Part shown: positions 20,437-30,840 of the stretch, in pieces
How positions within the stretch are numbered: the first letter of the stretch is position 1
Layout: the number at the start of each line of letters is the position of its first letter
NCBI RefSeq assembly: GCF_011684115.1
Contig: NZ_JAADJV010000001.1
Location: 2,542,001 to 2,606,000, forward strand
Source of the DNA: Rahnella aceris
Lineage (GTDB): Bacteria; Pseudomonadota; Gammaproteobacteria; Enterobacterales; Enterobacteriaceae
Direction of reading: 5' to 3'
DNA length: 64,000 nucleotides
Program-made: the position numbers and the translations under genes
The notes under the pieces: model-generated
Database searches by the model: none
Told to the model about the DNA's origin: nothing
What the model saw: the letters and a program-made list of their open reading frames with translations, nothing else

Positions 20437-20928
20437 TCAGTCGCGGAAATTCTTAAACTGGAACGGCTGTCCCAGATCACCGTTGCGGATCAATGCCATT
20501 ACGGCCTGCAAATCATCACGCGCTTTGCCGGTAACACGGACTTCGTCGCCCTGAACCTGTGCCTGCACTTTAATTTTACTGTCTTTGATCAGCTTGACGA
20601 TTTTCTTCGCCAGGGCGGATTCAATGCCGGAATGCAGTTTGGCATCAACGCTGTAGGTTTTACCGCTGTGCTCCATCTGCTCAGGAATTTCCAGCGCCCC
20701 GCCTTCAATGCCACGTTTGGCTAACTTCTCACGCAGAATATCGACCAGCTGATTTACCTGAAAATCTGATTCGCTGGCCACTTTGATACTCTCGTTTTTT
20801 TCATTGAGATCGAAGCTGGCAGGAATGTTGCGGAAATCCCAGCGGGTTTGCAGTTCACGGCTGGCATTTTCCACGGCATTGCGCACTTCCTGCATGTCGA
20901 TTTCGGAAACAATGTCAAAAGACGGCAT
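20437..20928 (-). CDS. yajQ: YajQ family nucleotide-binding protein
   Basis: YajQ-family proteins bind nucleotides; some bind cyclic di-GMP and act as effectors, but the role in enterics is unsettled. The product is 163 residues (the usual size) with two ferredoxin-like subdomains. Conserved stretches are [19 protein letters not shown] at the start, [16 protein letters not shown] and [15 protein letters not shown] near the C-terminus. AGGGAGAAG precedes the ATG. It is divergent from panE, with a CRP-like site between them. Confidence 0.94.
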   Translation of the reverse strand: MPSFDIVSEIDMQEVRNAVENASRELQTRWDFRNIPASFDLNEKNESIKVASESDFQVNQLVDILREKLAKRGIEGGALEIPEQMEHSGKTYSVDAKLHSGIESALAKKIVKLIKDSKIKVQAQVQGDEVRVTGKARDDLQAVMALIRNGDLGQPFQFKNFRD

Positions 20929-21060
20929 AATCGCTTCTCCCTGTAGTTTTTGTGTTGCACGTTATATGGCGTGCATAATACCGCCTTCAACCCCCGATGC
21001 CAAACGACAGCAAAGTACCGGACATAAAATGCTCAGAGGGTCAAAAAGTGCAGGTGAAAA

Positions 21061-21076
21061 TGTGATCTACAGCACA
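21061..21076. promoter_or_regulatory. CRP-like site between yajQ and panE
   Basis: TGTGA-TCTACA-GCACA matches the CRP consensus TGTGA-N6-TCACA at 9 of 10 arm positions and has the preferred AAA flank on its left. A TATACT at 21083-21088 could be a panE -10, which would place the site over the -35 and make CRP repressive for panE. Activation of divergent yajQ is the alternative. Confidence 0.5.
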
Positions 21077-21168
21077 AATGTCTATACTAATAAGATAACC
21101 GGACAGCAGAATATTCTTTCAACAAACTATTTCATGGCCCTGTTTCGCCACAATTCCCGGGAGGCACA

Positions 21169-22080
21169 ATGAAAATAACAGTATTGGGTTGCGGTGCGCT
21201 GGGACAACTTTGGCTTTCGGCCCTCTATCAGCAAGGCCACGACGTTCAGGGCTGGATCCGCATTGCGCAGCCATTTTGTGCCGTTAACGTTATTTCGCCG
21301 GAAGGCATTGCTTTTAATCGCAATATGCCTACTAACGACCCGGAACATCTGGCACAAAGCGAATTACTGCTGGTCACGTTGAAAGCGTGGCAGGTTTCCG
21401 GCGCAATAAGCACGCTGATGCCGATGCTTAATGATAATTGCGCGATATTACTGCTGCATAATGGCATGGGCACTGTTGATGAATTACCCCCTAACCGTCT
21501 GGCGATTTTGCAGGGCGCAACGACCCATGCGGCGCGTCATGAAGGCAACGCAATTGTCCATGTGGCTGCCGGAGCGACGCACATCGGTCCGGTGACTCCG
21601 CGCGGTGCGGCGCTGAGTTCACTGGCGGATACGCTGCATAATGCCTTACCGGACGTGGCCTGGCATGACAACATCAAGCCGTCGCTGTGGAATAAGCTGG
21701 CGGTGAACTGCGTGATTAATCCGCTGACAGCTTTGTATGATTGCACCAACGGCGACCTGCTGGCGTATGCCGATCAGATTGAGCAAATCAGTCAGGAGGT
21801 CGCGCAGGTGATGGCGATTGAAGGCGTCGAAATTCACAGAGAATCTTTGCTCAGCTTCGTCTATCAGGTGATTGAATCCACCTCCGCTAACCATTCGTCG
21901 ATGCTGCAGGATATCCGCAATCAACGTCATACCGAAATCGATTACATTACCGGCTATGTCCTGCGCCGCGGGCGTAAGTTCGGCCTGACCCTGCCGGTTA
22001 ATAACCGCTTATTTGAACAGATTAAGAGAAAGGAAAACGATTATGAGCGCGTCAGTTCTGGTCTGCCTGGCACCTGGTAG
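21169..22080 (+). CDS. panE: 2-dehydropantoate 2-reductase
   Basis: PanE reduces ketopantoate to pantoate with NADPH, the second step of pantothenate and coenzyme A synthesis. The 303-residue length equals E. coli PanE. The N-terminal Rossmann loop is [11 protein letters not shown] (about 4-14), and the catalytic lysine region is [16 protein letters not shown] (about 174-189). A GGGAGG ribosome binding site precedes the ATG. Its 3' end overlaps the start of yajL by 38 nt, so the two form a coupled pair as in E. coli. Confidence 0.96.
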   Translation: MKITVLGCGALGQLWLSALYQQGHDVQGWIRIAQPFCAVNVISPEGIAFNRNMPTNDPEHLAQSELLLVTLKAWQVSGAISTLMPMLNDNCAILLLHNGMGTVDELPPNRLAILQGATTHAARHEGNAIVHVAAGATHIGPVTPRGAALSSLADTLHNALPDVAWHDNIKPSLWNKLAVNCVINPLTALYDCTNGDLLAYADQIEQISQEVAQVMAIEGVEIHRESLLSFVYQVIESTSANHSSMLQDIRNQRHTEIDYITGYVLRRGRKFGLTLPVNNRLFEQIKRKENDYERVSSGLPGTW

Positions 22081-22651
22081 CGAAGAAATAGAAGCCGTTA
22101 CCGCAATTGACTTGCTGGTACGGGCGGGCATTAACGTCACGACAGCCAGTGTCGCAGGCGATGGCAACCTGGAAATCCGCTGCTCGCGCGGCGTGCGTAT
22201 TCTGGCCGATGTCGCACTGGTAGATGTTGCAGATGATGAGCATGACGTGATCGTTCTGCCCGGTGGCCTCGGTGGCGCAACCTGTTTCAGCGAAAGCCCG
22301 CTGCTGGTAGAGAAAGTGCGCCAGATGCATGTCAGCGGTAAAATTGTTGCGGCTATCTGCGCCGCACCTGCGCTGGTGCTGGAGTATCACGATTTATTCC
22401 CGGTCGGGAATATGACCGGTTTTCCGGGCTTAAAGGATAAGATTGACCCGAATAAATGGTCCGATCGTCGGGTGATTTTCGATCCGCGTGTTAATCTTCT
22501 GACCAGTCAGGGGCCGGGCACGTCAATGGAATTTGCCCTGAAAATTATCGATCTGTTGCTGGGCAAAGCCAAAGCAGCGGAAATTGCCGCGCAACTGGTT
22601 CTGGCTCCGGGGATTTATAACTACACCGATGAAGGTACCCGGGAGTCGTGA
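22043..22651 (+). CDS. yajL: Protein deglycase / DJ-1 family chaperone YajL
   Basis: YajL is a DJ-1/PfpI superfamily protein that protects against oxidative and carbonyl stress. Whether it truly repairs glycated proteins is disputed. The product is 202 residues. The nucleophilic Cys lies in [10 protein letters not shown], near residue 106, with the supporting Glu in [10 protein letters not shown] start it at ATG 22043 (AGGA upstream), inside the end of panE; the upstream extension [10 protein letters not shown] only reflects panE coding in another frame. Confidence 0.94.
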   Translation: MSASVLVCLAPGSEEIEAVTAIDLLVRAGINVTTASVAGDGNLEIRCSRGVRILADVALVDVADDEHDVIVLPGGLGGATCFSESPLLVEKVRQMHVSGKIVAAICAAPALVLEYHDLFPVGNMTGFPGLKDKIDPNKWSDRRVIFDPRVNLLTSQGPGTSMEFALKIIDLLLGKAKAAEIAAQLVLAPGIYNYTDEGTRES

Positions 22652-22667
22652 TCCGATTACCGCCAGT

Positions 22668-22702
22668 AAAAAGGGGCTCAGCGATGCTGAACCCCTTTTT
22701 TA
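22668..22702. terminator. Bidirectional terminator between yajL and thiI
   Basis: A stem of about 12 bp (AAGGGGCTCAGC with GCTGAACCCCTT, one G-U pair), a short loop, then TTTTTT on the plus strand and a matching A tract on the other side. It serves the convergent yajL and thiI. Confidence 0.9.
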
Positions 22703-22717
22703 CATCCGGAATATCGT

Positions 22718-24166
22718 TTACGGACGATAGACTTTCACGTTGTTAAAGCCCTGTTCTTTCAGATACAGCGCCTGTAAACGACTCATCACGCCACGGTCGC
22801 AATACAACAGATAGGTTTTGTTCTGATCCAGATCGCCAAACTGAGTGGCCAGTTTGTAGAACGCCAGCGGCTTCACTTCAACGTTTTCCAGTGCCAGCGG
22901 CTGGGCTTCCACTTCATCCGGTGCCCGGACATCCAGAACGACGTCTGTTGACACGAACTCAGCCACAGTTTCCACTTCCGGTACCACTTCCGCCGCCTGT
23001 GTAGCAATTTCGCGAATATCGACATTGCGCGCTTCGCTGACTACTTTATCCAGCACCTCAAAATCGAACATCGCTTCTTCGGCTTCGATTTTTGCTTTCA
23101 CCGCTTTCACCGTCGGGCTTTTCGAAATCACACCGCAGTATTCCGGCATGGTTTTCGCAAAATCTTCCGTACCGATTTCACGGGCAATCTTGATGATGTG
23201 CTCTTTATCGTGAGAAATCAGCGGACGCAAAATAAGCGTGTCAGAAACATTGTCGATTAAACGCAAATTGGTCAGCGTCTGGCTGGAAACCTGCCCCAGC
23301 GCTTCACCGGTGACCAGTGCCTGCACGCCATAGCGCTCAGCAATGGAAGACGCCGCACGCACCATCATACGTTTCAGGACAACGCCCATCTGGCCGTCTT
23401 CAACTTTTTCGAGGATTTCACCGACGACCGGTTCGAAATCAACCGCGATAAAACGCACCCGGTGCGAGCTGCCGAAACGGTTCCACAAATAATGCGCCAC
23501 CTGTTTCACACCGATTTCATGCGCTGCGCCGCCGAGATTAAAGAAGCAATAATGCACACGACAGCCGCGACGCATCAGCATATAACTGGATACACCGGAG
23601 TCGAAACCACCAGAAATCAGTGACAGCACATCTTCCTGCGTGCCAATCGGGTAACCGCCCTGACCCTCGAGGCGGCTTTTCACCAGCACCAGCTTATCGT
23701 CGTTAATTTCCAGTTTCACCGTGACCTGCGGATCTTTCAGGCTGACCTTCGCTGATTCAATGTGCTGATTCAGGCCACCGCCGACATAGCGTTCAACCTC
23801 GGTAGACGTAAAATCATGTTTACCACGACGTTTAACACGCACACAGAAAGTTTTGCCTGCCACTTCATCACGGTAAGCTTCCAGCGCTTGCTCGAAGATG
23901 TTGTGGACATCGGTGTAAGGACGGTCTTCAACTTCTTCAACATAACGGATACCTGGAATGCGGCAGAGCAATTCCTGAATCAGGTCGTGTTTGCTTTCGT
24001 CTTTACTGCGAACTTCGATATGATCCCAGTGGCGGACCACCGCCAGCGTCTCATCATGCGGTCGCACGATATTGCGAATGCTGCTAGAGAGGATCTTAAT
24101 GAAGCGCAAACGCACAGATTGGCTCTTGATGGTGATTTCAGGGAACAATTTAATGATAAACTTCAT
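22718..24166 (-). CDS. thiI: tRNA 4-thiouridine / thiazole sulfurtransferase ThiI
   Basis: ThiI adenylates U8 of tRNA and transfers sulfur from IscS to make 4-thiouridine; it also donates sulfur for the thiazole of thiamine. The 482-residue product equals E. coli. A THUMP domain occupies about 60-165. The PP-loop is [14 protein letters not shown] (about 180-193), and a C-terminal rhodanese domain carries the catalytic Cys in [11 protein letters not shown] (about 456). Its presence matches the other thiamine gene here, thiL. It is divergent from xseB across a spacer with a long inverted repeat. Confidence 0.97.
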   Translation of the reverse strand: MKFIIKLFPEITIKSQSVRLRFIKILSSSIRNIVRPHDETLAVVRHWDHIEVRSKDESKHDLIQELLCRIPGIRYVEEVEDRPYTDVHNIFEQALEAYRDEVAGKTFCVRVKRRGKHDFTSTEVERYVGGGLNQHIESAKVSLKDPQVTVKLEINDDKLVLVKSRLEGQGGYPIGTQEDVLSLISGGFDSGVSSYMLMRRGCRVHYCFFNLGGAAHEIGVKQVAHYLWNRFGSSHRVRFIAVDFEPVVGEILEKVEDGQMGVVLKRMMVRAASSIAERYGVQALVTGEALGQVSSQTLTNLRLIDNVSDTLILRPLISHDKEHIIKIAREIGTEDFAKTMPEYCGVISKSPTVKAVKAKIEAEEAMFDFEVLDKVVSEARNVDIREIATQAAEVVPEVETVAEFVSTDVVLDVRAPDEVEAQPLALENVEVKPLAFYKLATQFGDLDQNKTYLLYCDRGVMSRLQALYLKEQGFNNVKVYRP

Positions 24167-24230
24167 GGCAGTCTTTTGTTAGCAGGTGAAAAAACGGGGT
24201 AGTAAGTCGCTGAATAAGGATCTAGGATCC

Positions 24231-24284
24231 TATTATTGCTAAGCCAAATGTTCATTTTGTGTCACATTGGGCTTAGCAATAATA
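24231..24284. repeat. 21-bp near-perfect inverted repeat between thiI and xseB
   Basis: Arms at 24231-24251 and 24264-24284 are complementary over 21 bp with one mismatch and a 12-nt centre. The core of each arm is ATTATTGCTAAGCC or its complement. The repeat is AT-rich at the ends and lacks a T tract, so it is not an ordinary terminator. It lies 65 nt upstream of thiI and 158 nt upstream of xseB, directly after a small TAGGATCCTA palindrome. Confidence 0.8.
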
Positions 24285-24442
24285 TCTGCGGCGCAGAGTA
24301 TATCACTTAAAATGGGTACTCTGTGCACAAAACCCTGCAGCAGATGTCATGCTGGACAGGAATGTCTCTTGAGGCTGAGCGCTGACTCTGCCGCCTCAGT
24401 ACTTCGATCATCCATTCTGATCAACGATATTAAAAGAGAATT

Positions 24443-24685
24443 ATGCCAAAAAAATCTGCACCACCTGCCAATTTTGAAACGGCTCTGGCCGAACTGGAAC
24501 AGATCGTTTCCCGCCTCGAATCAGGCGAGTTGCCTTTAGAAGACGCACTCAACGAATTTGAGCAAGGCGTCCAGCTGGCGCGTCAGGGGCAGCAAAAGCT
24601 GCAACAGGCAGAACAGCGCGTTCAAATCCTGCTCGACAGCGACAACGACGCTCCGCTGACCCCGTTCACCCCGGAAGCCGAGTAA
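24443..24685 (+). CDS. xseB: Exodeoxyribonuclease VII small subunit
   Basis: XseB is the small subunit of exonuclease VII, which degrades single-stranded DNA; several copies bind one XseA. The product is 80 residues, the E. coli length, and mostly two helices. The conserved core is [20 protein letters not shown], followed by [20 protein letters not shown]. The gene is 5 nt upstream of ispA and starts the xseB-ispA-dxs operon. Confidence 0.96.
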   Translation: MPKKSAPPANFETALAELEQIVSRLESGELPLEDALNEFEQGVQLARQGQQKLQQAEQRVQILLDSDNDAPLTPFTPEAE

Positions 24686-24690
24686 CTGTC

Positions 24691-25620
24691 ATGTCTGAAG
24701 CGATCTCCCTTTCCAGCGCTGACGGATTTACGCATGAACTGCGCGCAATGCAACAGCGTGTCGATCAGGTATTAACAGCCTATATCAGCGCACTGCCGCT
24801 GGCCGACTTACCGCTGGTTGAAGCCATGCGTTACGGTGCGTTGCTGGGCGGTAAACGTCTGCGTCCGTATCTGGTTTACGCCAGCGGCCAGTTGTTCAGT
24901 CTGGATCTGAAAAATCTCGATGCGCCTGCGGCTGCCGTGGAATGCATCCATGCGTATTCGCTGATACACGATGATTTACCGGCCATGGACGACGACGATT
25001 TGCGTCGTGGTCAACCGACCTGCCACATTAAATTTGGCGAAGCCAATGCGATTCTGGCGGGCGATGCTCTGCAAACACTGGCATTTTCGATTCTGGCTGA
25101 CAGTGAAATGCCGGATGTTGCGGTAAAAGATCGTCTGGCGATGATTTCTGAACTGGCCCTCGCCAGCGGATCCAGCGGGATGTGTGGCGGTCAGGCCCTG
25201 GATTTAGCCGCTGAAGGTCAGCAGGTTGACCTCGACGCACTGGAACAAATTCATCGCCATAAAACCGGTGCGCTGATCCGCGCCGCCGTACGCATGGGCG
25301 CGCTGGCTGCCGGTGAAACCGGACGTGCTGTTTTACCGATACTGGATAACTACGCGCAGGCTATTGGTTTAGCATTTCAGGTTCAGGACGATATCCTGGA
25401 CGTGGTTGGCGATACCGCTACGCTCGGCAAACGCCAGGGCGCTGACCAGCAACTCGGAAAAAGTACCTATCCTGCCCTGTTGGGGCTGGACGGCGCAAAG
25501 GCTAAGGCCATGGATCTGTATCAGGAAGCCGTTTCCGCACTGGATCAGTTGGCGGCACTTTCTTACAACACAGCGCCACTTCTCGCGTTAGCCAGCTTTA
25601 TCATTGAACGCGATAATTAA
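24691..25620 (+). CDS. ispA: Farnesyl diphosphate synthase
   Basis: IspA joins isopentenyl diphosphate with dimethylallyl and geranyl diphosphate to give farnesyl diphosphate, the precursor of undecaprenyl phosphate, quinones and haem O. The product is 309 residues (E. coli 299, the extra residues at the N-terminus). The first Asp-rich motif is DDLPAMDDDDLRRG (about 93-106) and the second DDILDVVGD. It sits in xseB-ispA-dxs, upstream of the enzyme that feeds its own pathway. Confidence 0.97.
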   Translation: MSEAISLSSADGFTHELRAMQQRVDQVLTAYISALPLADLPLVEAMRYGALLGGKRLRPYLVYASGQLFSLDLKNLDAPAAAVECIHAYSLIHDDLPAMDDDDLRRGQPTCHIKFGEANAILAGDALQTLAFSILADSEMPDVAVKDRLAMISELALASGSSGMCGGQALDLAAEGQQVDLDALEQIHRHKTGALIRAAVRMGALAAGETGRAVLPILDNYAQAIGLAFQVQDDILDVVGDTATLGKRQGADQQLGKSTYPALLGLDGAKAKAMDLYQEAVSALDQLAALSYNTAPLLALASFIIERDN

Positions 25621-25638
25621 ACTTACTATGAGCAACTG

Positions 25639-27501
25639 ATGAGCCTTGAATTAGCCAAATACCCGACACTGGCGCTGGCGGAGAATCCTGAAGATCTCCG
25701 TTCACTTCCTAAAGAGAGCTTGCCTAAGCTCTGCGATGAGCTGCGCCAATATTTATTGGCCAGCGTCAGTCAGTCCAGCGGACACTTTGCGTCCGGTCTG
25801 GGGACGGTTGAACTGACCGTGGCGATGCATTATGTCTATAACACGCCGTTCGACCACGTTGTCTGGGATGTCGGCCATCAGGCCTATCCGCACAAAATTC
25901 TGACCGGTCGCCGTGATCGTATTTCCACCATTCGTCAGAAAGGCGGTCTGCACCCGTTCCCCTGGCGTGGTGAAAGCGAATACGACACCTTATCCGTTGG
26001 TCACTCATCGACCTCCATCAGCGCAGGCCTCGGCATGGCGGTGGCTGCTGAACGTGAAGGCAAAGGTCGTCGTACCGTTTGTGTAATTGGCGATGGCGCG
26101 ATCACCGCAGGTATGGCGTTTGAAGCGATGAACCATGCAGGCGACATCAAACCTGACATGCTGGTTATCCTCAACGACAATGAGATGTCGATTTCCGAAA
26201 ACGTCGGCGCGCTGAATAATCATCTGGCACAGTTGCTCTCCGGCAAGCTGTATTCGCGTCTGCGTGAAGGCGGCAAGAAAGTCCTGTCTGGCCTGCCACC
26301 GATTAAAGAACTGGTGCGCCGTACCGAAGAACATCTGAAAGGCATGATGGTGCCGGGCACGCTGTTTGAAGAGCTGGGCTTTAACTATATCGGGCCGGTC
26401 GATGGTCACGACGTGGTGGCGCTGGCGCAAACGCTGAAAAACATGCGTGACCTGAAAGGCCCGCAGCTACTGCATATCATGACGAAAAAAGGCAAAGGCT
26501 ACGCCCCAGCCGAAAAAGATCCGATCAGCTTCCATGCCGTGCCTAAATTCGATCCGGCTTCCGGCACGTTGCCGAAAAGCAAAGAAGGTCTGCCAACCTA
26601 TTCGAAGATTTTCGGCGACTGGTTGTGCGAAACCGCGGCCAAAGACAGCAAGCTGATGGCTGTCACGCCAGCGATGCGTGAAGGATCCGGTATGGTGCGT
26701 TTCTCGCGTGAATACCCGCAGCAGTATTTCGACGTGGCCATTGCCGAACAGCATGCGGTCACCTTTGCGGCAGGCCTTGCGATTGGCGGATACAAGCCGA
26801 TTGTGGCGATCTACTCGACGTTTCTGCAACGCGCCTATGATCAGGTGATCCACGATGTGGCGATCCAGAATCTTCCGGTACTGTTTGCTATCGACCGCGG
26901 TGGTATCGTCGGAGCGGATGGTCAGACACATCAGGGCGCGTTCGATCTCTCCTTCCTGCGCTGCATCCCAAACATGACCATCATGACGCCGAGCGACGAA
27001 AACGAATGTCGTCAGATGCTGCACACCGGTTATCACCATAACAGCGGGCCGGTTGCCGTGCGTTATCCACGTGGTAATGGTACCGGCGCCACCAGTGAAC
27101 CGCTGGCTTCACTGCCAATCGGTAAAGGCGTCGTGCGTCGTGAAGGCGAGAAAGTTGCGATTCTTAACTTCGGTACATTGTTGCCTGAAGCGCTGGCCGC
27201 AGCGGAAAAACGCAACGCGACCGTCGTGGATATGCGCTTTGTGAAACCACTCGATGAAGCACTGATTCAGGCACTGGCGTCAAGCCATGAAGTGCTGGTC
27301 ACACTGGAAGAAAACGCCATCATGGGGGGGGCGGGCAGTGGCGTGAATGAACTGCTGATGTCCAGACGTATTCTGGTGCCGGTGCTGAATATCGGTCTGG
27401 CGGACAGTTTTGTGCCACAAGGCACGCAGGACGAAATTCGTCACGATTTAGGACTGGATGCCGAAGGCATTGACCGTCAGATAACCGACTGGCTGGCCTG
27501 A
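25639..27501 (+). CDS. dxs: 1-deoxy-D-xylulose-5-phosphate synthase
   Basis: DXS condenses pyruvate and glyceraldehyde 3-phosphate with thiamine diphosphate. It is the first enzyme of the MEP isoprenoid pathway and also supplies thiamine and pyridoxal synthesis. The 620-residue product equals E. coli. The ThDP motif runs from [18 protein letters not shown] (about 153-170) to [10 protein letters not shown]. The transketolase-type second domain has the catalytic Glu in [14 protein letters not shown] (about 366-379). It is the last gene of xseB-ispA-dxs and ends in a terminator. Confidence 0.98.
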   Translation: MSLELAKYPTLALAENPEDLRSLPKESLPKLCDELRQYLLASVSQSSGHFASGLGTVELTVAMHYVYNTPFDHVVWDVGHQAYPHKILTGRRDRISTIRQKGGLHPFPWRGESEYDTLSVGHSSTSISAGLGMAVAAEREGKGRRTVCVIGDGAITAGMAFEAMNHAGDIKPDMLVILNDNEMSISENVGALNNHLAQLLSGKLYSRLREGGKKVLSGLPPIKELVRRTEEHLKGMMVPGTLFEELGFNYIGPVDGHDVVALAQTLKNMRDLKGPQLLHIMTKKGKGYAPAEKDPISFHAVPKFDPASGTLPKSKEGLPTYSKIFGDWLCETAAKDSKLMAVTPAMREGSGMVRFSREYPQQYFDVAIAEQHAVTFAAGLAIGGYKPIVAIYSTFLQRAYDQVIHDVAIQNLPVLFAIDRGGIVGADGQTHQGAFDLSFLRCIPNMTIMTPSDENECRQMLHTGYHHNSGPVAVRYPRGNGTGATSEPLASLPIGKGVVRREGEKVAILNFGTLLPEALAAAEKRNATVVDMRFVKPLDEALIQALASSHEVLVTLEENAIMGGAGSGVNELLMSRRILVPVLNIGLADSFVPQGTQDEIRHDLGLDAEGIDRQITDWLA

Positions 27502-27507
27502 TTCCCC

Positions 27508-27540
27508 TCCCCTCTTTCTACCTGAAAGAGGGGATTTTCC
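27508..27540 (+). terminator. Rho-independent terminator of dxs
   Basis: An 11-bp perfect stem TCCCCTCTTTC / GAAAGAGGGGA with a 5-nt loop, then TTTTCCTC. The T tract is short. Confidence 0.7.
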
Positions 27541-27653
27541 TCTCCATTTTCCCCTTCAGTCACACGAGCTCCCCCTGCTTTAAGCTACAGTTATAGCGTG
27601 CTAATCATTTTCAATGATTTTCTGTTATCACTTCATGATTACCAGGAGATGTC

Positions 27654-28628
27654 ATGCAATACACCACATTAGGAAAAACCGGACTAAAAGTATCGAAACT
27701 GTGTCTCGGTTGTATGACTTTTGGCGAACCAGATCGCGGCACTCATGCGTGGACGTTACCGGAAGAGAGCAGTCGCCCGATCATCCAGCAGGCCCTGGAT
27801 GCCGGCATTAACTTCTTTGACACCGCCAACAGCTATTCCGACGGTAGCAGCGAGGAAATCGTTGGCCGCGCCCTGAAGGATTTCGCCAGACGCGATGAGA
27901 TTGTCGTGGCGACCAAAGTGTACAACGCCGTCACCGGCTTAAAACCGGGGCTTTCACGGGCTTCGATTATGCAATCCATCGATGACAGCCTGCGCCGTCT
28001 CGGCATGGAGTATGTCGACCTGCTGCAAATCCATCGCTGGGATTACGAAACACCCATTGAAGAAACCCTTGAAGCGCTGAATGACGTCGTCAAAGCCGGT
28101 AAGGCGCGATTTATCGGCGCGTCATCGATGCACGCGCATCAATTCAAACACGCGCTGGATGTCTCTGCGCAAAACGGCTGGGCGAGTTTTGTGTCGATGC
28201 AGGATCAGTACAATCTGATCCAGCGTGAAGAAGAAAACGAGATGTACCCGCTGTGTCTGGAAAAGAACATTGCAGTATTGCCGTGGAGTCCGCTGGCTCG
28301 CGGCAAACTGACGCGTCCGTGGGGAGAAACCACCGTACGTTCAGTTTCCGATAATTTTGCCAAAACGCTGTATGACGCCACCGATGAAGCTGATGGTAAA
28401 ATTGCTGAACGTGTCGGGAAAATAGCGGAAGATCACGGCGTGCCACGCGCACAGATCGCACTGGCGTGGATCCTGAGTAAACACGTCGTGACCGCGCCAA
28501 TTATCGGCGCTTCGCGCCCCGCTCATCTGGAAGATGCCATTGCCGCGCTGGAGGTGAAACTTTCGATTGAAGAGATCGCCGAGCTGGAAATGGCTTATGT
28601 GCCGCATCAGGCGACCGGCTTTCAGTAA
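27654..28628 (+). CDS. yajO: Aldo/keto reductase YajO
   Basis: A 324-residue member of the aldo-keto reductase superfamily, the same length as E. coli YajO. The E. coli protein has been linked to making 1-deoxyxylulose 5-phosphate from ribulose 5-phosphate, which would fit its place beside dxs. The AKR catalytic tetrad is visible: Asp in FFDTANSYSDGSSEE (about 58), Tyr in NSYSDG, Lys in VVATKVYN (about 84) and His in LLQIHRWDY (about 126). The NADP-binding end is PIIGASRPAHL. It has its own promoter region downstream of the dxs terminator. Confidence 0.92.
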   Translation: MQYTTLGKTGLKVSKLCLGCMTFGEPDRGTHAWTLPEESSRPIIQQALDAGINFFDTANSYSDGSSEEIVGRALKDFARRDEIVVATKVYNAVTGLKPGLSRASIMQSIDDSLRRLGMEYVDLLQIHRWDYETPIEETLEALNDVVKAGKARFIGASSMHAHQFKHALDVSAQNGWASFVSMQDQYNLIQREEENEMYPLCLEKNIAVLPWSPLARGKLTRPWGETTVRSVSDNFAKTLYDATDEADGKIAERVGKIAEDHGVPRAQIALAWILSKHVVTAPIIGASRPAHLEDAIAALEVKLSIEEIAELEMAYVPHQATGFQ

Positions 28629-28639
28629 TATAAACGTGT

Positions 28640-28681
28640 AAAAAAAGCGTTGTCAGGGAAAACCCGGCAACGCTTTTTTAT
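28640..28681. terminator. Bidirectional terminator between yajO and pgpA
   Basis: AAAAAAGCGTTG and CAACGCTTTTTT form a 12-bp stem around a GC-containing loop, giving T tracts in both directions for the convergent genes. Confidence 0.85.
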
Positions 28682-28697
28682 TACTATCTGAAACGGA

Positions 28698-29258
28698 TCA
28701 AAACAGGCCCAGCGGCCAGTGATGTCCGACCAGATAGATAATGGCCGCGCCAAGCACACCGGCGACCACATCATCGATCATGATACCCATTCCGCCCTGC
28801 ACGTTGCGGTCAAACCAGCGGATCGGCCACGGCTTCCAGATATCCAGCACGCGGAAAACGATAAAGCCAATCAATACCCAGCGCCAGTCGTTGACCGGGA
28901 TCGCCATCAGGGTGATCCACATGCCAACAAATTCATCCCATACAATACTGCCGTGGTCATGAACCCGCATGTCGCGCGCGGTCTGTCGGCAAAGATAAAC
29001 CCCGATACAAATACTGAACATGACGATCATGGAATACACTTGCCACGGCAGGTAGGTCATGACAATCCAAAACGGGATCGCAGCGATGGAGCCCGCAGTG
29101 CCCGGACCAACAGGGAATAAACCGCTGCCAAAACCGGTCGCCAGTAAATGCCACGGATTACGCAAATCAAGACGCTTTTTAGCCGCAGCCATGTCCTGAA
29201 CCGGATCACCGGTTTTTCCCTTGTACCCCGCCGGGCGTTTTTTACGGCCAATATTCAC
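28698..29258 (-). CDS. pgpA: Phosphatidylglycerophosphatase A
   Basis: PgpA removes phosphate from phosphatidylglycerol phosphate at the inner membrane. The product is 186 residues (E. coli 172) with several membrane helices. Conserved motifs are [35 protein letters not shown] (acidic residues for metal binding) and [18 protein letters not shown] start it at GTG 29258, which overlaps the thiL stop (GTGA) and has GGAGAGGAA 5 nt upstream; ATG 29192 is the alternative. The overlap shows translational coupling to thiL. Confidence 0.93.
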   Translation of the reverse strand: MNIGRKKRPAGYKGKTGDPVQDMAAAKKRLDLRNPWHLLATGFGSGLFPVGPGTAGSIAAIPFWIVMTYLPWQVYSMIVMFSICIGVYLCRQTARDMRVHDHGSIVWDEFVGMWITLMAIPVNDWRWVLIGFIVFRVLDIWKPWPIRWFDRNVQGGMGIMIDDVVAGVLGAAIIYLVGHHWPLGLF

Positions 29259-30241
29259 AACAATTCCTCTCCGGCAAAGTGGTCAAAACCTTGCCATTCA
29301 AGTTCTACCGGTACGCCAGAACGCATAAACTTAATACCTTCTGAAAGCGGCGCAATCTGGCCAACACAGGTAAAGTTGACACCCAGATGGCTCAGTGCCA
29401 CATCCAGCGCACCGCGGTTAATTTCCGGCACAGTGAAGCAAAGTTCATAATCTTCGCCTCCGGTCAGCGCCCATTTCAGCGCCTGCTCAGGATCGGCAAC
29501 TTTATTCAATGCAACCGATAATGGGATCGCATCAAGATCGAGCCGCGCGCCACATTCACTGGCAGTCAGTATATGTTTAAGATCCGACATCAACCCGTCA
29601 GAAAGATCGATAGCAGATGTTGCTAAATCGCGCAGCGCCTGCCCTTGCAGAACGCGTGGCGAAGGCCGCAGATGGCGTTTGAGCAGAAATTCGCGGTTAT
29701 CGGTATCAGTCACATTCAGCTGTTCCAGCAGAATAGCGAGCCCCGCAGCACTGTCACCGAGGGTACCGGTGACGAAGATCCAGTCACCAATGCCTGCACC
29801 GGAACGGGTTAATGCACGCCCCACAGGCACCAGCCCCTGAATGGTTAACGTCATGCTCAGCGGGCCACGCGTAGTGTCGCCGCCAATCAACTGCATGCCG
29901 TAATAATTGAGTTGTTCAAACAGACTGTCGCTGAATGCCTGCAACCAGTCGGTGTTCACTTCCGGCAGCGTCAGGGCCAGCGAAACCCAGGCAGGATCGG
30001 CGCCCATCGCGGCCAGATCGCTCAGGTTGACCGCCAGCGCTTTATAGCCCAGGTCGGAAGGTGAAATAGTTTTTAGAAAATGGATACCTTCGACCAGCGT
30101 ATCGGTACTGACTGCTAATAGCTGCTTCTCGCCAACCGTCAGTAAGGCACAATCATCACCAATGCCTAAATGCACATCCTGCCGGGCAGTTCTGAACCGG
30201 TTAAAGTAGCGAGTGATGACATCAAATTCGCCGCATGCCAT
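29255..30241 (-). CDS. thiL: Thiamine-monophosphate kinase
   Basis: ThiL phosphorylates thiamine monophosphate to thiamine diphosphate, the cofactor used by Dxs in this window. The product is 328 residues (E. coli 325). It shows the PurM/AIR-synthase fold motifs: GIGDDCALL (about 26-34), [10 protein letters not shown] and the C-terminal [13 protein letters not shown]. It overlaps pgpA by 4 nt downstream and is separated from nusB by 165 nt holding a perfect hairpin. Confidence 0.97.
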   Translation of the reverse strand: MACGEFDVITRYFNRFRTARQDVHLGIGDDCALLTVGEKQLLAVSTDTLVEGIHFLKTISPSDLGYKALAVNLSDLAAMGADPAWVSLALTLPEVNTDWLQAFSDSLFEQLNYYGMQLIGGDTTRGPLSMTLTIQGLVPVGRALTRSGAGIGDWIFVTGTLGDSAAGLAILLEQLNVTDTDNREFLLKRHLRPSPRVLQGQALRDLATSAIDLSDGLMSDLKHILTASECGARLDLDAIPLSVALNKVADPEQALKWALTGGEDYELCFTVPEINRGALDVALSHLGVNFTCVGQIAPLSEGIKFMRSGVPVELEWQGFDHFAGEELL

Positions 30242-30267
30242 AGTACATTTCCAAATCGTTAGAATGA

Positions 30268-30293
30268 CTTAAGGCCGGAAATCCGGCCTTAAG
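30268..30293. repeat. 26-bp near-perfect palindrome in the nusB-thiL spacer
   Basis: CTTAAGGCCGGA and TCCGGCCTTAAG are perfect 12-bp inverted arms around AA. The RNA hairpin would be very stable, but neither strand has a following T tract. It starts 27 nt upstream of the thiL ATG and could be an intercistronic processing or pausing element. Confidence 0.7.
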
Positions 30294-30406
30294 AAGGGTG
30301 TCACACAAAGGATAAACGCAGTGACATCACCAGATTATCAACAGAGCCAGAAATCAACCGAAAATGACTGTCGCCATTTGTGAACGAGGCTGACCCTTTT
30401 TGACGA

Positions 30407-30820
30407 TCACTTTTTACGAATATGTGGGCCTGCTTTATCCAGCACACCATTGACGAACTTATGACTGTCTTCAGCCCCAAAAGTTTTGGCCAGTTCGATA
30501 GCTTCGTTGATCGCCACTTTATAAGGAACGTCCTGGCGTTTGCTCAGCTCAAACAGAGCCAGACGCAAAATAGCTCTTTCCACCTGGCCCAGTTCATCCA
30601 ACTGGCGGGACAGGTATGGCGCCATCAGTGCATCGAGTTTCTCAGCACTGTTTGCTACACCAGCCAGCAGTTCGCGGAAATAGGCAATGTCTACGTCTTT
30701 GACATCCTGCTCGGTCAGGAATTCTAATTCAACATCGGCGATGTCATTTTTCGACAACTGCCAGGAGTAAAGCGCCTGAACGGCACATTCACGGGCGCGG
30801 CGACGAGCAGCAGGTTTCAC
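30407..30820 (-). CDS. nusB: Transcription antitermination factor NusB
   Basis: NusB with NusE (S10) binds boxA RNA for antitermination of rRNA operons. The product is 137 residues (E. coli 139), all helical. Conserved stretches are [20 protein letters not shown] at the N-terminus (Arg-rich, RNA-binding) and [18 protein letters not shown] near the C-terminus. It follows ribH by 20 nt, the usual gamma-proteobacterial arrangement. Confidence 0.97.
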   Translation of the reverse strand: MKPAARRRARECAVQALYSWQLSKNDIADVELEFLTEQDVKDVDIAYFRELLAGVANSAEKLDALMAPYLSRQLDELGQVERAILRLALFELSKRQDVPYKVAINEAIELAKTFGAEDSHKFVNGVLDKAGPHIRKK

Positions 30821-30840
30821 GGATTTCCCCTTAACTAGAT

